A stretch of DNA of 14,322 bases from an uncultured Ignavibacteriota bacterium (lineage in GTDB: Bacteria; Bacteroidota; Ignavibacteria; Tepidaquicellales; Tepidaquicellaceae). The notes below the pieces were generated by a model, which had not been told where the DNA came from, made no database searches, and worked only from the letters and a program-made list of their open reading frames with translations. The position numbers were made by a program, and so were the translations under genes. Positions 6,963-12,995 of the stretch are shown here, in pieces (within the stretch, counting starts at the first letter, position 1; every line of letters begins with the position of its first letter). The DNA is taken from positions 1 through 14,322 of the forward strand of contig CALKAJ010000252.1 in assembly GCA_937983305.1 (NCBI GenBank), read 5' to 3'.

Positions 6963-8561
6963 TTATTTCAGTTTTTCAAAAATGAAAGCTGCAAATCTTC
7001 TGTCGCTTGAAACTACCTGATTAATCATTTTAAAAGATGAATCTGCCTGCAAAGTTTCCAGCTTAACGTCACTCGTAAATTCAGGTCTGTAACCGTAATG
7101 CGATTCCCATGCTACAATAGAGCCTTTTTGCATTTCGGAAAGGTTCTTGGAATTTATTGATAAAAAACCATTGGGATTTTTTCTGTAATTATCAGAATAG
7201 AATTTCAGCAAGGAATGGTTTGTGTATATATTGATATCCTGTTTTCCAAGTTTATTAAGATACTCTGCGGTTGTTTTAACTGCAACATTTTCGGGAGATA
7301 AAACTTTAGGTTTAAAATCAATTGCAAGATAAATAATTCCGGCAATGATAATCAACAATGAAACTTTGTTCAGATAATCGGTTTTATTTTTTATTGCGAA
7401 AATAAGAGTAATACCAAAAGTTAAAACCAAGAACAATGTTTTTGTGAAATCACTTTGAGCAGGCTCTAAAAACTTGAACCCGTCGGAAACCTTTGACAGG
7501 AAGGCAAGTGTAAGAATCATTAAGATACCGCTAAGAATGAAACTTGATTTTCTGAAACTCTCTTTGGAAAGATTATTTAAGCCGACAGTTGCAAAGAAAG
7601 CGGCGATTGGTGAAATGTGCAGCAGATATCTCCAGTTTCCGGGATTTGGTCCGTCATTTATCATAGTCATAGTTTGTATAACAAATATGGAAAGAAACAG
7701 CAGATAGAAAAGAAGATATTTTAAAAGATAATCTTTTATTCTTTTTGTATCAGCAAGGAAGCCAAAGAAACCGAAAATGAACATCAAAAGAGATACGGGA
7801 CCGATAATGAAAATATAAAATTTGAAATAATGGAATATACCCTGAGAAGCGTAATTCAAACCTGCAACGGATTTCATTTCAGTAAGGACGAATAAAATAT
7901 CCCCTGTTTTAAAAAATCCGAGCAAATTATATAATAGCGGGAAAACTCCAAGAAATATAACCGGAATAAATTTTTTGTTTACAATTAAAACAATTGCGAA
8001 TAAGATAATGAATACTGCTATTTCCTGACGGACGGTATATATATAGCCCAGAATTAATGATGATAAAATAAATTGCTCTTTTTTATATAGTATCAGGAAG
8101 AATATAATCAGCAATGCAGTAAATATTTCGGAATACGACCTGAAAGACAGGTCAAAGAACAAGGGTTGCATTCCAAGTAATAAAGCTCCAAAAAACGCAT
8201 AAGGAATTTCATAGAGCTTTATAAGTCTGTAAGTAAAATAAACAGTCAAAGATGCAATAAAAGAATTGAAAATAAGTACTGCATCATAACTGATTAAAGC
8301 CGGAATAACGGTAAAGATTTTCCAGCCCGGTTTTGGATTATTTCCGAGGATAACGGAAGGATTTGTCCAGAACTCAATCATATTCAGATATTGAGCAATT
8401 TCATCATCCTGATAAAAGCCGAGTGAGTACTTGCTTGAGAAATAATAAACTAATGTAAAAAGCGGTATAATAAACCAGAAATATTTTTCAATTATTTCAT
8501 AAACGGGTTTCACCGGCTTTACAGATTTTACTGTGCTTTTTGTATTTTGATTTTTTGCCAA
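6963..8561 (-). CDS. GT-C fold membrane glycosyltransferase (GT39/GT83-like)
   Basis: A 532-residue multi-pass inner-membrane protein. After a basic Lys/Val-Lys-rich cytoplasmic tail (1-27) and a first helix (28-43) comes QDDE (51-54). This is the acidic motif in the first outer loop of GT-C enzymes of the protein O-mannosyltransferase/ArnT type, which use polyprenyl-phosphate sugars. About a dozen hydrophobic stretches follow, up to about residue 410, then a soluble outer domain (about 420-532). The start is TTG (bases 8561-8559): it has a good Shine-Dalgarno AAAGGA 6 nt upstream, no ATG lies in frame before an upstream stop, and the next Met is residue 61. It leads a three-gene block with an epimerase and a polyprenyl-phosphate GT2, which fits transfer of that sugar outside the membrane. 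The acceptor (lipid A, glycan or protein) is unknown. The family call rests on QDDE and topology. Confidence 0.85.
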   Translation of the reverse strand: MAKNQNTKSTVKSVKPVKPVYEIIEKYFWFIIPLFTLVYYFSSKYSLGFYQDDEIAQYLNMIEFWTNPSVILGNNPKPGWKIFTVIPALISYDAVLIFNSFIASLTVYFTYRLIKLYEIPYAFFGALLLGMQPLFFDLSFRSYSEIFTALLIIFFLILYKKEQFILSSLILGYIYTVRQEIAVFIILFAIVLIVNKKFIPVIFLGVFPLLYNLLGFFKTGDILFVLTEMKSVAGLNYASQGIFHYFKFYIFIIGPVSLLMFIFGFFGFLADTKRIKDYLLKYLLFYLLFLSIFVIQTMTMINDGPNPGNWRYLLHISPIAAFFATVGLNNLSKESFRKSSFILSGILMILTLAFLSKVSDGFKFLEPAQSDFTKTLFLVLTFGITLIFAIKNKTDYLNKVSLLIIIAGIIYLAIDFKPKVLSPENVAVKTTAEYLNKLGKQDINIYTNHSLLKFYSDNYRKNPNGFLSINSKNLSEMQKGSIVAWESHYGYRPEFTSDVKLETLQADSSFKMINQVVSSDRRFAAFIFEKLK

Positions 8562-8567
8562 AGTAAT

Positions 8568-8573
8568 TCCTTT
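8568..8573 (-). promoter_or_regulatory. Ribosome binding site that fixes a TTG start
   Basis: On the minus strand AAAGGA lies 6 nt before the TTG of the GT-C gene. It is the best-placed Shine-Dalgarno match I see in the window; most other genes lack one. Together with the absence of an in-frame ATG, it decides the start. Confidence 0.6.
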
Positions 8574-8622
8574 AAAAGTTTTTAAAATAATGATTTATTA
8601 GTATGTTTTAAAGTCTAAATAT

Positions 8623-8639
8623 TGAATATAATTAATTCA
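8623..8639. promoter_or_regulatory. Short inverted repeat, possible operator
   Basis: TGAAT, 7 bases, then ATTCA (TGAATATAATTAATTCA) form a 17-bp dyad in the middle of the divergent gap. Its size fits a dimeric regulator site, but 5-bp arms in DNA this AT-rich can arise by chance. Confidence 0.2.
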
Positions 8640-8681
8640 CTTTAATAAACTTTTGTTTAATGTTATATTTATAAGTTGAAT

Positions 8682-9800
8682 ATGAATATGGAATATAAAC
8701 TACTCGGCGACTCTTTTCAAATAAAAGAACTGAACGACACCATTAAACAGGTGGCACCCGCAAATATTAGTATTCTGGTTACGGGTGAAAGCGGTACCGG
8801 GAAAGAATTAGTTGCAAACTCAATTCATTTTTACAGTACGAGAAAGAATAAACCTCTGATAAAAGTGAACTGCGGAGCTATCCCGGAAGGTATAATGGAA
8901 AGTGAATTATTCGGTCACCAGAAGGGTGCTTTTACCGGTGCGATTGAGCAGAGAAAAGGATATTTCGAAATGGCTGATAAAGGAACAATATTCCTTGATG
9001 AGATTGGTGAGATGCCTTTCGGAACGCAGGTGAAGCTTCTAAGAGTACTTGAAACGGGCGAATTTATGAGAGTCGGAGGAGACAAGAATGTCAATGTTGA
9101 CGTACGTGTAATTGCCGCAACGAACAGAAATCTTGCATACGAAGTAAGTGAAGGAAATTTCAGAGAAGATTTATATTACAGATTGAAATCCATAAATCTG
9201 AATATTCCGCCTCTTCGCGAAAGAAAATCTGATATCATAATACTTTTAAATTATTTCATTGACAATTTCACAAAGGAAAATAATATTGAATTTCCCGGAA
9301 TTACAGAAGAAGCAAAAGAATTTCTCAGAAATTATGTTTGGAGCGGAAATGCAAGAGAACTGAAAAATTTCTGCGAGAGCATAATAATTTTGAATCCCGG
9401 AAAAGAAATCACAATTGAAGATGTCAAAAAGAATCTCAAACAGGAAATTTTTAATAACAGGGCATTGCCTGCATTGACTGCACAGAAAGTTGACACTAAT
9501 TATGACAAAGATTTGATAATGCGTGCGATGTTTGAATTGAAAACAGATATTATGGAATTAAAACAAGCAATAGGAAAAATGAGTGATTTCAAGGTCAAGG
9601 CTCCATACGACCTTAAAAGCGATTTTTATATACCGAAAGAAATCATAAAAACAATGTCACTTGAAGAGATAGAGAAAGAAATTCTTTTATATTTTTTGAA
9701 AACCTTTGATTGGAATGTTTCGAAAGTTGCAGATAAACTCGGACAGACTCCGAGAAATATTTACAGAAAAATCAAACTTTATAATATTGAGAAATCTTAA
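8682..9800 (+). CDS. Sigma-54 dependent AAA+ activator without receiver domain
   Basis: Transcription activator that remodels RNA polymerase carrying sigma-54, 372 residues from this ATG. The protein begins directly with the AAA+ domain. Motifs: Walker A GESGTGKE (35-42), the sigma-54-contacting GAFTGA loop (82-87), Walker B GTIFLDEIGE (101-110), the arginine-finger region FREDLYYRL (160-168) and WSGNARELKN (220-229). The last motif is normally WPGNVREL. A linker of about 70 residues leads to a Fis-type helix-turn-helix (about 329-366, WNVSKVADKLGQTPRNIYRKI). With no receiver, GAF or PAS domain, it resembles PspF in layout, so its input must come from elsewhere. The start is uncertain: TTG 8676, ATG 8682 and ATG 8688 are in frame within 12 bases; I chose the first ATG. 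The end overlaps lptE by 14 bp. As I recall, the same regulator-lptE pair is widespread in Bacteroidota. Confidence 0.94.
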   Translation: MNMEYKLLGDSFQIKELNDTIKQVAPANISILVTGESGTGKELVANSIHFYSTRKNKPLIKVNCGAIPEGIMESELFGHQKGAFTGAIEQRKGYFEMADKGTIFLDEIGEMPFGTQVKLLRVLETGEFMRVGGDKNVNVDVRVIAATNRNLAYEVSEGNFREDLYYRLKSINLNIPPLRERKSDIIILLNYFIDNFTKENNIEFPGITEEAKEFLRNYVWSGNARELKNFCESIIILNPGKEITIEDVKKNLKQEIFNNRALPALTAQKVDTNYDKDLIMRAMFELKTDIMELKQAIGKMSDFKVKAPYDLKSDFYIPKEIIKTMSLEEIEKEILLYFLKTFDWNVSKVADKLGQTPRNIYRKIKLYNIEKS

Positions 9801-10293
9801 GTATATAATATTTTTTCTTTATTTATTGAGTATCAGCGGATGCGGAGTTTACGGATTCAGAGGAAATAATCCGCCTGAAGGAATAAAGACGATAGCAATA
9901 CCGCTATTTGAAGATAACAGCGGATTTTCGGAAGCCGGATTGAAAGAATCATTTACCGAGACAATGAAAACCAAGGTAATTTCGGATAATACTTTTATCC
10001 TGGCAGATAAAAATATTGCAGACGGAATTATTAAGGGCACAATATTAACAATAAGAGACGAGCCGCTTGTAATATCAGGAAACGAAAACGTCACTAAAAG
10101 AAAAATTACAGTATCTGTTAATGTGATTTTTGAAAACCTCAAGAAACAAAAAATTATAAGCAACAAAAATTATGATAACTGGGGAGAATATAACTCTTCA
10201 GCTTCTTCCTTTTCCGAAAGAAGAACCGGAATAAACTCAGCTTTAGAAAAAATTTGTGAAGATATATTAACCGATATAACATCAAACTGGTAA
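9787..10293 (+). CDS. lptE: LptE-like lipopolysaccharide assembly lipoprotein
   Basis: Outer-membrane lipoprotein predicted to plug and assist LptD in placing lipopolysaccharide on the cell surface. From TTG 9787 the protein has 168 residues. It has Arg2 and Lys5, a hydrophobic core (7-17) and a lipobox SISGC with Cys19, followed by GVYGFRG. That segment resembles the start of mature LptE in Bacteroidota. IKTIAIPLFEDNSGF (33-47), the FTETM helix (56-60), a repeated beta pattern (GIIKGTILTIRDEP, KRKITVSVNVIFEN) and a C-terminal helix match the family, which is usually 160-180 residues long. The frame is open further up to TTG 9706, but that stretch overlaps the regulator's helix-turn-helix and would put about 27 unrelated residues before the signal peptide. 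It overlaps the regulator by 14 bp and ends 1 bp before the synthase gene. The family is divergent, so homology should be confirmed by profile search. Confidence 0.87.
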   Translation: MRNLKYIIFFLYLLSISGCGVYGFRGNNPPEGIKTIAIPLFEDNSGFSEAGLKESFTETMKTKVISDNTFILADKNIADGIIKGTILTIRDEPLVISGNENVTKRKITVSVNVIFENLKKQKIISNKNYDNWGEYNSSASSFSERRTGINSALEKICEDILTDITSNW

Positions 10294-10294
10294 A

Positions 10295-11785
10295 ATGAAA
10301 ATTGAAGAAATTATTTTAATCCTGTATATTTTCTCGCTAACTGTTCTATTCTTTTATGCATCACACGGCTATATGATGGTTTTCTTTTATTTCAAAACTT
10401 TCACCGACAGGATGAAAGATATTGATGCTAAAAATTTCGACTGGAAAGAATATCCTACGGTTACAATTCAGCTTCCGTTATTTAATGAAAGATATGTGAT
10501 AACGAGATTGATTGATGCAGTAATACGACTTGATTATCCTAAAGAGAAAATTGAGATACAGATACTTGATGACTCAACAGATGAATCAACAGAGATAATA
10601 GCCAATCATATTAAAAAGTATATTGAGCAGGGATTTGATATTAAGCACATCCACAGGACAAACCGCTCAGGATACAAGGCAGGAGCACTCAAGGAAGGGC
10701 TTGAATTTGCCAAAGGAGAATTTGTTGCAATATTTGATGCCGATTTTATTCCAAGGAAAAAATTCTTAAAAAGAACAATCCCCTATTTTTTAGTTGACAG
10801 CAAAATGGCTCTTGTTCAAACCCGATGGGAACATATAAACAGAAATTATTCAATCATAACAAAAACTCAGGCAGTAGCTCTTGACGGTCATTTTGTAATT
10901 GAACAGGCAGTGAGAAACAGAGCAGGATTTTTTGTAAACTTCAACGGAACCGGTGGTATCTGGCGTAAAGAAGCGATTTATGATGCGGGAAACTGGGAAG
11001 CAGATACTCTGACTGAAGATTTGGATTTATCTTACAGAGCACAATTAAAAGGTTGGAAAATAAAATATATAGTAAACTTTACATCACCGGCAGAACTTCC
11101 TGCGGAAATAATTTCTCTGAAATCACAGCAATTCAGATGGACAAAGGGAGCAATTGAAACAATGAAGAAGCTTCTTCCGAGAGTTCTGAAAACCAAGATG
11201 CCGTTTCCAAAGAAAGTACAATCTTTCATACAACTCAGCAGTAACCTCGCTTATCCTTTTATCTTACTGGCAAGTTTATTGAATCCCCTTGTCATTCTTG
11301 TAAAGGAGGGAGGCGAGTATGACCCGGTTTTCAAAGTTATGTCACTTTTTACGCTTGCATTCATAGGTTCGTTTGTATTTTATCTTTATGCACAGAAAGA
11401 TGTTTATCCGGATTGGCAAAAGAAAATTATTTTCTTCCCTGTTTTTATGATGGGCAGTATGGGACTTGCCGTAAACAACACAAAGGCAGTATTTGAAGGA
11501 TTATTAAATATGAAGAGTGAATTCGTAAGAACGCCTAAATTTAAAATCACAAACGATAACGATAAATGGCACAATAAAAAATATTTAACAAAGAAAATTT
11601 CGTTTTGGACATATATTGAATTGATACTATGGCTTTATTGCTCGGTTGGAGTTTTTCTTGCAATTTATTATGTTCAGATTGCTTCGATTCCTTTTCAATT
11701 AATGTTTGCTTTAGGTTATGGCGTTATGTCTGTTTTATCAATTCGGCAAGTATTAATTTACAATAAATCAGTAAAAAAATTATAA
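10295..11785 (+). CDS. Processive GT2 membrane glycosyltransferase (cellulose synthase-like)
   Basis: A 496-residue inner-membrane polysaccharide synthase. An N-terminal helix (about 5-33) precedes a cytoplasmic GT-A domain with the full processive signature: D92/D93 (QILDDSTD), the DAD metal site (148-150), the TED catalytic base motif (240-242) and QQFRW (278-282), where Q-x-x-R-W holds the growing chain. Four or five helices follow (about 312-338, 346-366, 378-394, 437-461, 463-487), with SEFVRTPKF (408-416) in a cytoplasmic loop. Length and motif order fit the cellulose synthase/CslA/hyaluronan synthase superfamily. No PilZ domain is present, and no BcsB, BcsC or BcsZ gene is nearby, so cellulose is unlikely; a beta-linked glucan or mannan is possible. 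ATG lies 1 bp after the lptE stop, so it is transcribed with lptE. The polymer is not predictable from this sequence. Confidence 0.93.
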   Translation: MKIEEIILILYIFSLTVLFFYASHGYMMVFFYFKTFTDRMKDIDAKNFDWKEYPTVTIQLPLFNERYVITRLIDAVIRLDYPKEKIEIQILDDSTDESTEIIANHIKKYIEQGFDIKHIHRTNRSGYKAGALKEGLEFAKGEFVAIFDADFIPRKKFLKRTIPYFLVDSKMALVQTRWEHINRNYSIITKTQAVALDGHFVIEQAVRNRAGFFVNFNGTGGIWRKEAIYDAGNWEADTLTEDLDLSYRAQLKGWKIKYIVNFTSPAELPAEIISLKSQQFRWTKGAIETMKKLLPRVLKTKMPFPKKVQSFIQLSSNLAYPFILLASLLNPLVILVKEGGEYDPVFKVMSLFTLAFIGSFVFYLYAQKDVYPDWQKKIIFFPVFMMGSMGLAVNNTKAVFEGLLNMKSEFVRTPKFKITNDNDKWHNKKYLTKKISFWTYIELILWLYCSVGVFLAIYYVQIASIPFQLMFALGYGVMSVLSIRQVLIYNKSVKKL

Positions 11786-11788
11786 TAT

Positions 11789-12559
11789 TTGAGCGGATTA
11801 AATTCATATATTAAAGATATTAAAGACAAAGTTAATCAGGAACTGTTTTCCCCGCTGTTTATCAGACTTGCAAATCTTTATTACCACGACGGGCAATATG
11901 ATAAATGTATTAACATTTGCAATATTGGTTTAATTATTTATCCTGATTATATTACAACAAAAATTTTATTGTTGAAATCTCTTCTTAAGCTTGAGTATAT
12001 TACAGAGGCTGAGAATATTTTAAGGGAACTTGAGGATAAATTTCCCGATATGATAATTATCCGGAATTACAGAGCCGAGCTTAACCAGCTGAAGAAATCC
12101 AATAAGCAGGAAAAAATTTATTATCCCAATAAAATAAATGTTAATCTGGATTTTCACAATTATTCGAAAAAATTGAATGATTTAATTGAAAAAGATTTTC
12201 TAACCAATATTAACTTAGAGGATTTGATTGAAAAACTTGCTTCAAATAATTTAAGCGGAATATTTGAAGCCGGCTCATTTGAAAGATTTTCCGGTGATTT
12301 TAATATGTTAAGACTTGAGCCTGTTAAACAGCAAAAAGAAAAGCCGGAAGAAATTGAAAATAACCGGAAAAATCTTACGGGAGAAACGCAGGGTTTCTTT
12401 TCGAAAATTAAAATAATAACCGAAACATTAGCCGATATACTTGCAAAACAGGGTTTCTTTAAAGAAGCATTTGAGGCTTATAACCTGCTTTTACAATCCG
12501 ACACAGCAAATAAAAGAAGAATTCAGGAAAAACTTTTCGAACTTGAAAGGCATTATTAA
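11789..12559 (+). CDS. TPR-like protein of unknown function
   Basis: A 256-residue soluble protein with no signal peptide or membrane helix. Residues 20-86 look like two tetratricopeptide repeats (LFIRLANLYYHDGQYDKCI and TTKILLLKSLLKLEYITEA), and a further TPR-like unit lies near 212-240 (TLADILAKQGFFKEAFEAY). The middle (100-200) is Lys/Asn/Glu-rich and probably flexible. TPR units bind other proteins, so it may be a partner or scaffold for the synthase or the envelope machinery; this is inference. The start is TTG, 3 bp after the synthase stop: the upstream codon in frame is TAT, preceded by that stop, and the next Met is far inside the first repeats. As I recall, a hypothetical TPR protein often follows lptE in Bacteroidota, and here the synthase separates them. 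Confidence 0.72.
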   Translation: MSGLNSYIKDIKDKVNQELFSPLFIRLANLYYHDGQYDKCINICNIGLIIYPDYITTKILLLKSLLKLEYITEAENILRELEDKFPDMIIIRNYRAELNQLKKSNKQEKIYYPNKINVNLDFHNYSKKLNDLIEKDFLTNINLEDLIEKLASNNLSGIFEAGSFERFSGDFNMLRLEPVKQQKEKPEEIENNRKNLTGETQGFFSKIKIITETLADILAKQGFFKEAFEAYNLLLQSDTANKRRIQEKLFELERHY

Positions 12560-12572
12560 TTCAACTGACAAG

Positions 12573-12995
12573 TTATAAATCTATTTTAACTTCGGCAGAT
12601 GAATTAGGCGTTTCAAATATCTTTACCGATATGCATTTTACATTTTCATAGTTTTGAGCCTTAATCCCTTTAGCAAGTAAATTTCCAATACTATATGCAA
12701 TATTTTCAACAGTTGCTAAATAATCAGTAACTTCATACTTCATTGCATTATCTCTCAGGAAGTTTAATACTTTGACGTCATCCTTATAAACTAAGAAACA
12801 ATGGTCTAATTTTTCTATGACGGGTTTTACAATTTTCCCAAGATCGTAAAAATCAATTATCATTCCGTTAGCTGCTACTTCGCCTTCAAGCTCAACTATC
12901 ATTCTATATGAGTGTCCGTGAATATTCCTGCACAAACCATCATGGTCGGGTATTCTGTGACCCATTTCCCACCTGTATTCTTTTGATATCTTCAT
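12573..12995 (-). CDS. queD: 6-carboxytetrahydropterin synthase (QueD)
   Basis: Converts 7,8-dihydroneopterin triphosphate to 6-carboxy-tetrahydropterin, the second step towards 7-deazaguanine and the tRNA base queuosine; cytoplasmic. The 140-residue protein keeps the zinc ligands H13, H26 and H28 (MGH and HGHS), the catalytic Cys22 (C-R-N-I-H-G-H), the catalytic pair D63-H64 (KLDH), TVENIA (94-99) and the substrate-binding Glu127 (KIFETPN). Cys-x-x-x-HGH without a Glu in the motif is the QueD type, not the folate-pathway PTPS-III type. ATG overlaps the stop of the acyl-CoA synthetase by one base (TAATG), so it is the downstream gene of that operon. No queC, queE or queF is visible in the window. 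It faces the TPR gene tail to tail across 13 bp. Confidence 0.93.
   Translation of the reverse strand: MKISKEYRWEMGHRIPDHDGLCRNIHGHSYRMIVELEGEVAANGMIIDFYDLGKIVKPVIEKLDHCFLVYKDDVKVLNFLRDNAMKYEVTDYLATVENIAYSIGNLLAKGIKAQNYENVKCISVKIFETPNSSAEVKIDL

Larger units (their letters stand above)
8562..8675. promoter_or_regulatory. Divergent promoter region between two envelope-glycan operons
   Basis: This 114-bp gap is the only place in the window where two operons diverge, so both promoters should lie here. It is extremely AT-rich: I count 16 G or C in 114 bases. No convincing -35/-10 pair or Bacteroidota-type TTTG/TAnnTTTG pair can be fixed on either strand. On the plus strand TATATT (8664-8669) could be a -10 element, but it would put transcription start almost at the regulator start codon. 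A sigma-54 promoter is not possible here, because GG and GC at the required spacing do not occur. That both promoters lie here is inferred from gene orientation. Confidence 0.5.

Noticed and set aside
9706..9786. N-terminal extension of LptE
   Set aside because: It overlaps the regulator's helix-turn-helix in another frame and would put unrelated residues in front of a good lipoprotein signal.
10295..11785. True bacterial cellulose synthase (BcsA)
   Set aside because: No PilZ domain and no bcsB, bcsC or bcsZ nearby; only the general processive GT2 signature is supported.
12560..12572. Terminator between the convergent TPR gene and queD
   Set aside because: The spacer is 13 bp and neither it nor the flanks show a GC stem with a T-run.
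12573..12995. PTPS-III-type folate enzyme, linked to folP
   Set aside because: The motif keeps the catalytic Cys (C-R-N-I-HGH) and lacks the Glu of the PTPS-III or mixed types, so QueD fits better.
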